DNA of 64,000 nucleotides, from NCBI GenBank assembly GCA_946902985.2, contig OX336390.1:530366861-530430860 (forward strand), written 5' to 3'. The notes below the pieces were generated by a model, which searched no databases, was not told where the DNA came from, and saw only the letters and a list, made by a program, of their open reading frames with translations. Below are positions 20,741 to 32,283 of the stretch, piece after piece (position 1 is the first letter of the stretch; every line of letters starts with the position of its first letter). Source of the stretch: Meconema thalassinum. Lineage: Eukaryota; Arthropoda; Insecta; Orthoptera; Tettigoniidae. The position numbers were made by a program, and so were the translations under genes.

Positions 20741-22268
20741 AAACAAGATGTTCAGTAAAGAACATATAGCCTACTTTCTCCTAAATGCGTGGGTATAGTT
20801 ATAACTCTTTGTCCTTTTCAAGGAGTATAATTGAATGTTGGTTGTAGTAGCTTGTTGAAATACAACATGCTATACGGATATTATACTTTGATTGATTGAA
20901 TCCTCTCCTGAATTATATATACACACACACTAATACAGCCATCACAATAACACAGGTTATCAAACAAAATTCAACACTCGCCCAAGTAAACAGGGCTAAA
21001 TGACCATGATGTCCATGAATCTCAAATGAAACAAAAACAACAGCTTCCTACCCAAAGATTTCCTCGTATAAAAGTATGCACACTAGTAAGCCTACAAACA
21101 TCACAGTGACACAGATAACTTCTGCACACACATGGGGCTACAAGACCATGATGCCACAAAACCTGTAAAGAATTGAAAACAACAATAGACTCTACCGCGG
21201 ATCAAAGACAACAAATTTTAATCGCTGTAATCGAGTGTTGAAGTATGTGGTGTTACAGGTATATATACATAATATTTTTGATGGCAAATACACACTATAT
21301 TTGCTTAACATTATAACATGTCAGTAGTTATAAATCAATAAATAAATAAAAAACGAAGTAAAAATATTTGAACATGCTGAGATTTGATCCACGAACCTCT
21401 AGACTATGAGTCCAGGTCGCTACCAGTACGCCACACATGCCGTACACTAATACAAAGTTAACAACTGGCTTAGTATAACTCTACAATATTTTGTTTTGTA
21501 ATGAACGATTTCATTGGCGTTTTCTGCCGTTTACATAAACCACTAAATATGTATTATTTTGTTCAGTACATTCCTAAAAGGATATAAACTTTTGAAGTTA
21601 CGGAAATATATGGATTTACGAGCAAATAATAGCGGCCATCTAACCCAACGGGACGGCACGGCCAAGCACGATATGGCACGGTCAGCCTGAACTGTTACTC
21701 ACTACTGCGGTTACATATTCTATTTTTAAATGCTAATATCCTACCGGTCACCTCCTTGAGGACAGTTTAAATCTCCCTATATACAATGATCGTATTTGGT
21801 AAGGCCAGGCCTTGTTGAATCGTAAGTTACGGTTTGGCTATAATACTTGCATGATTCATACATCCGCCATCTTGAAACTATTTGGCTGATGACCTTGTAG
21901 TTTGGGCAAAAGACGTTTCCCACGTGAAGGTATGTTGTTGCAAAATTTGGTAAAGATCAGGTGATTAGGCTAGTGGTAATTTGATTTAAGCTTTGAACAT
22001 TTGGGTGGCCGCCATTAAGTTTCCGTCAAGATGGCGGCGATATAAAACACGACACTGAGGTGCCCATGCTAGTGCTACCTCTGTACCAAATTTCATTTAA
22101 TTCGGTTCCACCGTGGTTGAATTGATGGGGAGGGAGCGGGGGGAGGGGGGACAGACATACCAAATCCCACACACATACACACACACTCACAGACAGACAC
22201 ACAATTTTTGGCCCTGTGTAGATCTCATAAGTCTACTTTCATTTTTTGCAAAAATCGAAAGTAGGCTA
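20741..22268 (+). mobile_element. Helentron/DINE-like element, subfamily 1
   Basis: The 5' end, acaagatgttcagtaaagaa, forms a small hairpin (tgttc/gaaca). A subterminal AGCCTACTTTC (20768-20778) is the exact complement of GAAAGTAGGCT (22257-22267) in the terminal hairpin at 22230-22267. A CA/CAGA microsatellite (22160-22200) precedes the hairpin. Subterminal inverted repeats matching a 3' stem-loop, internal repeats and a 3' microsatellite are the architecture described for non-autonomous Helentrons (HINE, including DINE-1). The next element starts within a few bases. Confidence 0.6.
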
Positions 22269-24125
22269 AACAAGTAGTTCCGTGAAGAACTAAATAGCCT
22301 ATTTACATATATCCTACTAATATTAATTGCCTCTATCAACATACAAATTGTCAGTTTGATTGCTGTAATAGATTCGTAGATATTGAGAACCGTCGAAATA
22401 ATTTGGATGGTCACCATGTTGGATTCTTATATTATAGGCCTCAGATTTACATAAAGATTATTGTGTAGGTGTTTTATTCAAACTTCAATCGCATGATTAG
22501 GACACAAGAAATAAAAGCGGGATTTTAAAATTTCGCTCAGCCGCCATCTTTTGGTTACGAAAATCATTTAAATTAACTAGATGCCAGTCGATTAAAATTT
22601 GTATAAGCATATACTGTATCAAGTTTCACTGCGCTCGGATGGTTAAAACGCAAGAAACGTCCATTTGAATATTTAAATTTCGCGTCGCCGCCGTGTTGGA
22701 TTTGTGCTCGACAGGTTATTCAACGTCCCATAGGTGAACTATGCTTATAGCTTCTATACACTTACAAAATTTCAGTTTGATGGCTGTAGTAGATTAATAG
22801 ATATTGAGAACCGTCTAAATATTTCGGATGATCGCCATGTTGGATTTTAATATATGTAGGCCATAGAGTTATATGTACTATTAGATTATGATTATTGTGT
22901 ACGTTCATTATGCAAATGTTGATTTCGATCGCATGATTAGAACACAAGAAATAAAAACTCAATTTTCGAAATTCGCACAGCCGCCATCTTGAGGTTACAT
23001 AAACAATTGAACTAAATTAGATACCAGTGCATTACAATGTGTACAAACATCCTCTGTACGAAGTTTCTTTGCGTTTGGATCATTAAATCGCGAGAAAAGT
23101 CTATTTAAAACTTTCAACTTCGCTTGGCCGCCATGTTCGTTTTGTAGTTAACCGGTTTTTGAAAGTCTCATAGATAAACTTCCAGTAGAGCACTTTATCT
23201 CCGTACAAAATTTCATGGTGATACCTGTAATAGTTTCAGAGGATAGCCTCCGTGGCTTAGGCGGCAGCACGCCGGCCTCTCACCGCTGGGTCCGTGGTTC
23301 AAATCCCGGTCACTCCATGTGAGATCTGTGCTGGACAAAACGGAGGCAGACAGGTTTTTCTCCGGGTACTCGGGTTTCCCTGTCACAATTTCATTCCAGC
23401 AACACTCTCCACTATCATTTCATTTAATCTGTCATTCGTTTGATCATTGCCCCAGAGGAGTGCGTCAGGCCTCGGCAGCCGGCACAGTTCATATCCTCGC
23501 CGCTAGATGGGGGCTTCATTCATTCCATTCCTGACCCGGTCGGAGACTGGAAACAGGCTGTGGATTTTCACCTGTAATAGTTTCAGAGATACAGAATGCC
23601 AGTGAAATATTTCGCACAGCCGCCATCTTGAGGTTATGTAAACAATTGAACGAAGTTAGATGTCGGTGCATTACATTGTGTATAAACATATACTGTACCA
23701 AGTTTCATTGCGTTTGGTTGGCTAAATCGCGAGAAACGTCTATTTACAAGTCGCAACTTCACTTGGCCACCATGTTGGTTTTGTAGTCACCAGGTTTTCA
23801 AATGTCACATAGGTGAACTTCTAGTAGTTCCCTTTATCACCGTACAAAATTCCAGGGTGATATCGGTAATAGTTTCGGAGATATTGAATGCTGTTGAAAT
23901 ATTTCGCACAGCCGCTATGTTGGATTGGTGAGACGTAACAATTTGAAGGGCACGGTCGGGGTCGCCCGTAATAGTGCTATGAACTTACCGAGTTTCCTTG
24001 AAATCACTCCAGCCGTTTAGAAGTTATTAGGGGGGGCACACACCATCACACACGCACACACAGACAGACACACGGACAAAAGGTAATCTCATAAGCCTAT
24101 TTTTCGTAAATGAAAATAGGCTAAA
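22269..24125 (+). mobile_element. Helentron/DINE-like element, subfamily 2, copy 1 (with SINE inside)
   Basis: Starts acaagtagttccgtgaagaa directly after the previous element's gtaggcta end. It finishes with a CA-type microsatellite and the hairpin agcctatttttcg/aaaataggct (24093-24123). The interior is about 146-bp monomers with GCCAT at 22543, 22834, 22983, 23130 and 23622. A type-B SINE (23242-23569) interrupts it. Non-coding; its ORFs are incidental. Confidence 0.65.
23242..23569 (+). mobile_element. tRNA-derived SINE (type B), full length, 19-bp target-site duplication
   Basis: Flanked by acctgtaatagtttcagag at 23223-23241 and 23570-23588. The tRNA-like head has tccgtggcttaggcggcagc and B-box ggttcaaatccc; the body has ggaggcagacaggtttttct. 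A second copy is at 36612-36945 on minus. The perfect 19-bp duplication indicates a young insertion. Confidence 0.9.
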
Positions 24126-24247
24126 AAGAGCGTAAATAAATGGCGATAGTTTTTTTGAGAGCAAATACTCCTACGTGCGTCATTTAGTGAGAATTTCATA
24201 GACTCGCATAGTGGGTATATCTAATGCTGCACGCGTCGTTAAGAAAA

Positions 24248-25770
24248 ACAAGTAGTTCCGTGAAGAACTATACAGCCTATTTTCATATATCCTACTTATG
24301 TTAATTGCCACTATCAACAAACACAATTTCAGTTTGATTGCAGTAATAGATTCGTAGATATTGAGAACCGACTAAATATTTCGGATGGTCGCCATGTTGG
24401 ATTTTATATATGTAGGTCCTAGAGTTATGTACTGTTACATGCAGATTATTGTGAACGTGTAGTATTCAAACTTCAATCGCATAATTAGGACACAAGAAAA
24501 ACAAGGAGATTTAAAATATTTTCACAGCTGCCATCTTGAGGTTATGGAAACAATTGAAATAAATTAGATGCCAGTGGATTAACATTCGGATAAAGATTTA
24601 CTGTACCAAGTTTCACTGAACGCGGATGGTTAAATTACGAGAAACGTCCATGTGAATATTTATAATTCGCGTCACCGCCATGTTGGATTTGTGTTCACCA
24701 GGTTATTTAAAGTCCTATAGGTGAACTTAAGTTCATAGCCCCTATGAACATTAAAAAAATGCAGTTTGATTGCTAAAATAGATTCGTAGATATTCAGTAT
24801 CGTCTAAATATTTCGGATGGTCGCCATGTTGGATTGTTAAATGTATAGGCCATAGAGTCATGTACCATTAAAGGAAAAGTATTGCGTAGGTTCATTACAC
24901 AAACTTTCACTTCGATCGCATGACTACATCACAAGAAATAAAAACTTAATTTTAAAATTCGCACTGCCGCCATCTTGAGGTTATGTAAACAATTGAACTA
25001 AATTAGATACCAGTGGATTACAATGTGTATAAATATTTCCTGTACCAGGTTTCAGTGCGCTTGGAACATTAAATCGCGAGAAAGGTCTATTTAAAATTTT
25101 CAAATTCGCTTGGCCGCCATGTTCGTTTTGTAGTAAACCGGTTTTTGAAAATCTTATAGATGGACTTCCAGTAGTGCCCTTTATCTCCGTACAAAATTTT
25201 AGGGAGATACCGCTAATAGTTTCAGAGATATAGAATGCCGGTGAAATATTTCGCACATCCGCCATCTTGTGATTATGTAAACAATTGAACGAAGTTAGAT
25301 GTCGGTGCATTACAATGTATATAAACATATACTGTAGCAAGTTTAATTGCGTTTGGTTGGTCAAATCGCGAGAAACGACTGTTTAAAAGTCGCAAATTCG
25401 CTTGGCCGCCATGTTGGTTTTGTAGTTACCAGATTTTCAAAAGTCACATAAGTCAACTTATAGTAGTTCCCTCTATCACCATAGAAAATGTCAGGGTAAT
25501 ATCGGTAATAGTTTCGGAGATATTGAATGCTGGTGAAATATTTCGCACAGCCGCCATGTTGGATTGGTGAGTCGTAACAAAATTTGAAGGGCACGGTCGA
25601 GGTCGCCGGGAATAGTGCTATGAACTTTCCGAGTTTCATTGAAATCGCTCCTGCCGTTTAGATTTTATTAGGGGGGGCACACACACGAATCACACACACA
25701 CACACACGCACACACACACGGACAAAAGGTGATCTCATAAGCCTAATTTTTCAAAATTGAAAATAGGCTA
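24248..25770 (+). mobile_element. Helentron/DINE-like element, subfamily 2, copy 2 (complete)
   Basis: The 5' end is acaagtagttccgtgaagaa with subterminal gcctattttcat; the 3' hairpin gcctaatttttc/gaaaataggc ends in CTAA at 25770. Nine GCCAT motifs lie at 24391, 24530, 24677, 24823, 24969, 25116, 25261, 25408 and 25553. Alternating monomers a (ccgccatcttga type) and b (ggccgccatgtt type) make a dimer of about 292 bp. A (CA)n tract precedes the hairpin (25678-25722). Confidence 0.7.
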
Positions 25771-25777
25771 AAAAAAA

Positions 25778-27054
25778 ACAAGGAGATTTAAAATTTTTTC
25801 ACAGCTGCCATCTTGAAGTTATGGAAACAATTGAAATAAATTAGATGCCAGTGGATTAACATTCGGATAAAGATTTACTGTACCAAGTTTCACTGAACGC
25901 GGATGGTTAAATTACGAGAAACGTCCATGTGAATATTTATAATTCGCGTCACCGCCATGTTGGATTTGTGTTCACCAGGTTATTTAAAGTCCTATAGGTG
26001 AACTTAAGTTCATAGCCCCTATGAACATTAAAAAATGCAGTTTGATTGCTAAAATAGATTCGTAGATATTCAGTATCGTCTAAATATTTCGGATGGTCGC
26101 CATGTTGGATTGTTAAATGTATAGGCCATAGAGTCATGTACCATTAAAGGAAAAGTATTGCGTAGGTTCATTATACAAACTTTCACTTCGATCGCATGAC
26201 TACATCACAAGAAATAAAAACTTAATTTTAAAATTCGCACTGCCGCCATCTTGAGGTTATGTAAACAATTGAACTAAATTAGATACCAGTGGATTACAAT
26301 GTGTATAAATATTTCCTGTACCAGGTTTCAGTGCGCTTGGAACATTAAATCACGAGAAAGGTCTATTTAAAATGTTCAAATTCGCTTGGCCGCCATGTTC
26401 GTTTTGTAGTAAACCGGTTTTTGAAAATCTTATAGATGGACTTCCAGTAGTGCCCTTTATCTCCGTACAAAATTTTAGGGAGATACCGCTAATAGTTTCA
26501 GAGATATAGAATGCCGGTGAAATATTTCGCACATCCGCCATCTTGTGATTATGTAAACAATTGAACGAAGTTAGATGTCGGTGCATTACAATGTATATAA
26601 ACATATACTGTAGCAAGTTTCATTGCGTTTGGTTGGTCAAATCGCGAGAAACGACTGTTTAAAAGTCGCAAATTCGCTTGGCCGCCATGTTGGTTTTGTA
26701 GTTACCAGGTTTTCAAAAGTCACATAAGTGAACTTATAGTAGTTTCCTCTATCACCATAGAAAATGTCAGGGTAATATCGGTAATAGTTTCGGAGATATT
26801 GAATGCTGGTGAAATATTTCGCACAGCCGCCATGTTGGATTGGTGAGTCGTAACAAAATTTGACGGGCACGGTCGAGGTCGCCGGGAATAGTGCTATGAA
26901 CTTTCCGAGTTTCATTGAAATCGCTCCTGCCGTTTAGATTTTATTAGGGGGGGGACACACACACGAATCACACACACACACACACACACGCGCACACACA
27001 CACGGACAAAAGGTGATCTCATAAGCCTATTTTTTCAAAATAGAAAATAGGCTA
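25778..27054 (+). repeat. tandem duplicate of the 3' 1.28 kb of the preceding element
   Basis: Starts acaaggagat as at 24501 and follows 24501-25770 almost base for base to the same terminal hairpin; offset 1277-1284 bp, differences being scattered substitutions and microsatellite length. It lacks the 5' 250 bp. GCCAT motifs are at 25807, 25954, 26099, 26245, 26392, 26537, 26684 and 26829. Confidence 0.85.
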
Positions 27055-27546
27055 AAAAATGTCTTCTCGCATAAGCCTATGCAAATATGGCTGTTCGTGA
27101 AAGTTCCTGCCCGACTAATGTTCGAATGTAAGGATTTCACAACCGAGGAAACCTTATTCAGATTCCCCAGGGCGAATAAGTACAAGACTTCTGTTAAATT
27201 CGAGTGATGATAATGTTTTGTTAAAACTACAAGATTCGCAATAAAGTATTGCGAGGAAAGAATACAGATACAGAACAGTCCACCGATACAAAAGATAAGA
27301 AGTTGTAAAAACTGTAAAGTTAGATTGGGTTGCATCAATTGAAAATCACGAATACCGTAGCCGATACTGATTCACATTAGTACCGTAAATAATACTGAAG
27401 GTTGACAAGTGGAGGCTTTTAGATAATGTGGTCGTGAAAATTCTATTCTTGGATCATAGGATGTTGCTCAATTATTTGATTTGGTACACTTAAGTTTTCA
27501 AGTCAGTACAATGACTATTATGGATTTTTATTCTGTAAAGAATTAC
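27055..27546. other. intron sequence next to the AT-hook exon, no repeat recognised
   Basis: About 490 bp between the end of the Helentron-like array and the exon's donor site. Unique-looking; no gene seen. Confidence 0.4.
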
Positions 27547-27695
27547 CGGAATTCTGCCGTAGCCAAGATGAGGCTCTTCCTTGATATGCTGGGTGTCACG
27601 GAACACTACCGCTCGGATCACACCTCGGATATGCTCCTCTGGCCAGGTACCCAGCAGAATTCGCTGAGGACGACCACGCCCTTTGGGCCGAAGAT
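27547..27695 (-). CDS. bab: bric-a-brac-like transcription factor, AT-hook exon
   Basis: Second visible exon of the same gene, 149 nt. It completes the split Asp codon (g + at) and encodes 49 residues starting LRPKGRGRPQRILLGTWPEE. GRGRPQR is an AT-hook that would bind the minor groove of AT-rich DNA next to the HTH. The segment IRGVIRAVVFRDTQHIKEEP follows, as in Bab proteins, and contains IKEE, a psi-K-x-E sumoylation consensus. The acceptor is ggtttttcag; the donor, after ...GRIP, is ccg|gtaatt (phase 0), which fits the phase-0 start of the last exon. It lies about 31.2 kb downstream of the HTH exon and about 10.9 kb upstream of the last exon. The gtaatt donor is slightly weak, so the exact end is a little less sure than the rest. 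Confidence 0.9.
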
Positions 27696-28130
27696 CTGAA
27701 AAACCAACGAACATACTGTAATCAACAAACATCAAAAACACAAAGCAAACATTTTACACTGAGACCAGACCACAGAACAGTGGGGTAAAAACAGATTGTC
27801 AACTAAACAAATCTAAGAACTAATACCTCACATTCCTACAAAGATTTGAAATTTATAGTTTATAGTCTTCAGGAAATGTATGTTTACTTGTATTTATACA
27901 CAAGTGAGTGCTGGTATCTTTGCAACTATTTGAGACACTTGGGCTACTTTGAATTGTGTACAGTCGTTCAAATACATAATTCGGTAACTATTTTGGCCAA
28001 GTGCCAATGGTAGGGTTACAAAAAAAACTTCACAGCGATGGATTACAAGGGTTACTATATTACGAGGTTACTCTATATTAATTTCTTTGATTTTTATTTT
28101 TATCTGGGCGCGAGAACTGAACAAGAAAGA
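27696..28130. other. intron sequence upstream of the AT-hook exon
   Basis: Contains the ggtttttcag acceptor at its left edge. Otherwise unique AT-rich sequence without features. Confidence 0.4.
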
Positions 28131-28262
28131 AAAACAAGATGTTCAGTAAAGAACATAATTATAGCCTACTTTACCTAAATGGGTGAGTATAATTTTAACT
28201 CATTGTCCTTATCAAGGAGTGTAATTGAATGTTGGTTGTAGTAGCTTGTTGAAATACAACGT
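28131..28262 (+). mobile_element. 5' fragment of Helentron/DINE-like element, subfamily 1
   Basis: acaagatgttcagtaaagaa followed by tagcctactt and ttggttgtagtagcttgttg, matching 20741-20870 closely. Similarity stops at about 28262, so only the 5' end is present. Confidence 0.6.
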
Positions 28263-28339
28263 CGTGTATTGTCCTTATTTCCAATCATACCGGTACTTCC
28301 TGAACCTAGTATCAACTACTAGGTACTCAAGGTAGTACT

Positions 28340-28400
28340 TTGGTCGAGTGGTCTATCTGCTTGGCTCTCACCCGTGTAGCCAGGGTTCGAATATGTAAAA
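28340..28400 (+). repeat. tRNA-like sequence (SINE remnant)
   Basis: tggtcgagtggtctatctg (A-box-like) and agggttcgaata (B-box-like) 47 bp apart. No acceptor stem closes, so it is a SINE remnant rather than a tRNA gene. Confidence 0.35.
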
Positions 28401-28699
28401 CTTGAGTTTTTTTTATTTGAGTTCTATTATATTTGTCGTTTTATGATTACATATAGTGCGTGTTTTCTGAATTACACAGCATGTTTTATTGCAAGCTTCC
28501 AAAACAAAGAGGCTAGTTCATTGGCTAAGGATTCCTACACCCGTCCCTCGGCCAAGAAACACATTACCCACTAGTAATATAAAGAATAATATTTGGTTTA
28601 CGAGTCTGTGCTAGCTGTAACAGGACCGTAACAACTCCTCTCAAATTGACATGTATGAAGGAGTATCCCAATAGGTATTGTATTTCACTCTACGTATTT

Positions 28700-29560
28700 A
28701 CGACTAGGTGCTGTTGTATCACTTAGAGGCTTCAACATCGTGACCATCAAACCCTTGAACTTGAGTGTGTGTAGAATTTGTTTGATTACTGTGTTATTGT
28801 GGTGTCTGTAGTAATGCGTGTGTATATATAGTCTAAATGAAGTTAGGATTCGGAAAAGCCGTCGTAGCCTTGAGTTTGTGAGTTATCCCAACCATTTGCC
28901 TGGAGTAGAAGAGGGAAACCAGGGTAAACCACCTCTAGAATGGCCGAGGTAGGAATCGAAACAACCTGATCTTCGTTTTGCCTCACGAAGCTGAGTGTAA
29001 CCATCCAACCCCTAATATCATAATTGTGTCTAAGCAAGCCGGGAATTTTTGGGATCGTAATCTCAATACTTGACCACTGAAGACTGATTTAAGGGGCGGA
29101 ACACCGAAGTAATCTGCCCCTCGTAACATAAAATTACGTTGGAGAAGGAAAATGGAAGAATTCAAACAAGAATTGGCCATGGGAGGTCGAGAGGAAATAT
29201 AAAATAAAGTAGTTTGGCACAAGTAAGTGGAACCAATGCCAGACTCAGCGAGGACCCCTTGGTTGCCAAACCACGTTCTACAAGTTGGGAGCCCCTGGGA
29301 GATATGTCCACATGATATGCCCATCTGTGAGGCAAAAGGTTCCCTCACAAAACCAGTCCAATGAAATGAAATGTTGTGCGGGTAAGGTAGATTCATTTTA
29401 GGGGATTGAAACATCTTGGTCATCATCCCCACGTATTTGGGTGTGTGTTCAATTTGATTGATAACCTGTGTTTCATTGGTGACTGTAGTATTGTGTATAA
29501 CTGTAATTAATCGGGTTCGGGATGGGGTAGCTACCCCGAGACTCAAACATCGCAGTCGTG
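28700..29560 (-). repeat. older repeat copies related to the type-A SINE tail
   Basis: Two segments (about 28715-29010 and 29380-29560) share gtgtgtgtagaatttg/gtgtgttcaatttg and ctgtgtta..ggtg..tgtag patterns with the 3' tail of the type-A SINE read on the other strand. A cggccgaggtaggaatcgaa block recalls tRNA-like heads. 29213-29310 repeats the ggcacaagtaagtggaa block seen at 31131. All are diverged. Confidence 0.45.
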
Positions 29561-30470
29561 GCGAACGATTTAACGCGCACGATGGATGTTAGATTACGAG
29601 CCACGAGTATGTTTGGAGATTGTGTGGGAAGACCGTGCAGTAATTCAGCAATTCGTTGCTTAGTTGCTAGAGACCATCTGAAATTACGACCATAGAAATA
29701 ATACTCGTATTGTTCTCTGTGTACGTGAAATCGAACGACAGAAAATCCTTCATTTATGTGTACATTATATTCCAATGCAATGGATAGTGAATTCAAATAT
29801 AAGTACCTTTTATAGGTTTGTAATATGGCCACTTAAAATAATCGTAAATTTCGAAGAACAGTACTTTCCTCGTTATACAGTATTGTAGGAAATTAATAAC
29901 GACGGTTTTACGCCTTAACATTGAGTGATTTTATTTACGTTCAGAGGATTGTAGTTTGAAATGTTTATCAAGCAATGGCACATGACGCTTTAAAATGTAA
30001 GCTCCTTCTAGACCAGGTCTTAGGAGTGCGCTGCGTTGGGCAATTCACTTTCTGCGTGCATATGAACTGTCCTCTCTTACGCTCTCCTTCACTACGGACC
30101 AAGTTATACGTGACGGCGCACAGCATAAACATGAGAGCATAACTACACGGAAATATTCTTTTCTACAGTAAAATGAATTTAAAGCTTATTTTTCATTATG
30201 CCACTACGCAGGAAAATAAACCAAACGAGAATTGTGCTGATGGACGAAACATCCACATGCGGTTGGGAGGCGTGACCAAAGAAAGATAAGGATAATAATG
30301 GAAACGAACAACACTGTCAGATACGCGGTATTGCATTGACACCGTCGATATTGTGTTCTCATAGAGTACGGATGGTATGTGGAGAGACTAAAAGCAGGGG
30401 CGTATATAAGGGGGGGGGGGAGCTGTGAGGGCTCCAGCACCACCCCCGAAAAAAGCCAATAGCCTACAAA
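29561..30470. other. intron sequence, no gene
   Basis: No ORF, repeat end or RNA gene could be supported. Includes a G run at 30411-30420. Confidence 0.35.
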
Positions 30471-31225
30471 TTAAGATGATGATATTGATGATAATTGTTG
30501 CTTTAAGGGGACTAACATCGAGGTTATCGGCCCCTAATGGTTGGGGTGATCGTGAAGATGATAATGAAATGTAAACTATAACTAAAACTAACTACTAAAG
30601 TATAATTTAGAAGAAGAAACGGAAAACAAAAGGAGAATAAGGCAAATAAAGGACAGGAGGAAAAGAAATGCCCTCAACCCTCGAGGAATGCGGATTGAGG
30701 GACTTGGAAGGAAGGAGAGCCATGAAAGGTGGATAGAAAAGTGATCGAGGAGAGGGTTCGCACCAGAGGTAATGGATAAAAGAGGGAACTAACGGACCCA
30801 GCTCAGGAATCTCTCGGGGTCGCGAACTCCCGTACTCACCAGCCGTCATCCCCTGAGGGTGTAGCAATATCCAGGGTGCACCAGAAGTGGAGGGGCTAAA
30901 TACACCCTGCCTCCTTGAGGGCCTTGATCAGAAGACAGGAGATAACATTAAAAGAAAAAGAAGGCTGACCCCTCGCAGAAGGAGGGTATCAGAAAAGATG
31001 AGACAAGGGCCAATTAAGGTGGGAAAGGAAGAGACTCGCTAATCCTCGGATACTCTAATACCGTCGGAGTCGGAAGAGAACAAGAGTTGACCAAGTGAGG
31101 TCGACAGGAAAGGAGACGGAGAGGACTCTGGCACAAGTAAGTGGAAGCAATGCCGGACTCAGCTGGGGCCCCATGGTCGCCAACCCACGACCCACTAGAT
31201 GTGAGCCCCTGGGGGATAAAAATTA
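30471..31225 (-). repeat. 3' UTR fragment of an I-type LINE
   Basis: ataattgttgctttaagggg then acatcgaggttatcggcccc at 30487-30540 equals the 3' end of the I-type LINE at 38100-38160. The rest, up to the gagcccctgggggataa motif at 31202, is non-coding. It also shares cacaagtaagtggaagcaat with 29215. Confidence 0.5.
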
Positions 31226-31326
31226 AGAAAGTGTTGCTTAGGTAAAAGCATAAGATAATTGTATATTTGGTTGTACCTTAATCTTAACTTATTGGGTAAG
31301 TTATAAACAATATTAAGATTGAAGTT

Positions 31327-31490
31327 AGACTACCTCGTGGTGTAGTGGCTAGCATTCTTGGCTGACGCCCCGGAGGACCGAATTCGATTCCCGGCTCTGC
31401 CCAGAAATTTTGATTCTGGTCTGAGGGCTGGAACGGGGTACACTCAGCCTTGTGAGTCAAAACTGAGAATTCCACAGTACGGTACTTTTG
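31327..31490 (+). mobile_element. tRNA-derived SINE (type E)
   Basis: Head ctcgtggtgtagtggctagc and B-box aattcgattcccgg, then gggctggaacggggtacact followed by cagccttgtgag, a block shared with the type-F SINE body. No clear target-site duplication found. Confidence 0.6.
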
Positions 31491-32269
31491 AGAAATAAAC
31501 TATCAATGTGTAAAATTAAATAAAAAGTTTACCTTTCTGCTTAATAAATTGACAAATATTTAGATATTTGCCATTAATACTCCATAGGCCATAATAGAAA
31601 ATTAATTAAGTATAAAATGTCATTTGCGTGTTGAGTTGTAGTTTACAACTTTTGTTTGTATTGCCACTGATAAGACTATATAAACTTAGAATTTTACAAT
31701 AACTCTCATCTAAAATAATTACACAAAGTAATATGCTCTAAGATATTGGTTGATATTTCTGGGTATTTTACGGTGACAATCCCCTGAGAATACTCACAAT
31801 TTTCCAGGATGTCGGCCCCCCTCTCCCCCCCCCCCCTTTCCACATACACACAAAACATGTATATACGCCCCTGACTTCTTCGAGGTCTCGGCAGACAGAT
31901 TTCCAGCCACGTTTCAGTGGTGTTTGGGAACAGCGACAGCAGTCACTCGTCGCCCACCGTGCTGTTGTCATCGCGTGTAAATGCTTCAAGTCTGTGCATG
32001 AAATCGTCTTGAGCTCGGCGGCTGGAGTATCTCCACCAGCGCTACGGCTCCCCACCACTCATACAGTACCGCGACCTTCAAGCCTCACCACATACCGTCA
32101 TACTCTACTTGAAAGAACGATCCAAGCGTGCATATAAGTGTTTATTGTCTATGATTTACAGATACCGAATTGTTTTTATTAAAATTTCGCAGGGGTGTAT
32201 CCACATAGAGAGGGGGGCTTCCGTAAATTCCTAGAAAAAATACACTTTAAAAAGAACGGTAACTTTTGG
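31491..32269. other. intron sequence with homopolymer run
   Basis: AT-rich, then a short GC-richer block 31860-32070. A C run lies at 31829-31838. Nothing coding is supported. Confidence 0.35.
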
Positions 32270-32283
32270 CATCATTAAACCAT

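Noticed and set aside
25361..26915. Pairs of identical 92-codon open frames (25361-25639, 26637-26915)
   Set aside because: They lie in the non-coding Helentron-like tandem duplicate; their identity reflects DNA duplication, and other monomers do not keep the frame.
28340..28400. tRNA gene
   Set aside because: A and B boxes are present but no acceptor stem or anticodon arm closes. The other tRNA-like heads (23242, 32284, 35187, 54416) are SINE promoters with bodies and target duplications.
29473..29832. 119-codon minus frame as a gene
   Set aside because: No recognisable motif, no splice context, partly over repeat sequence; length is within chance for this window.
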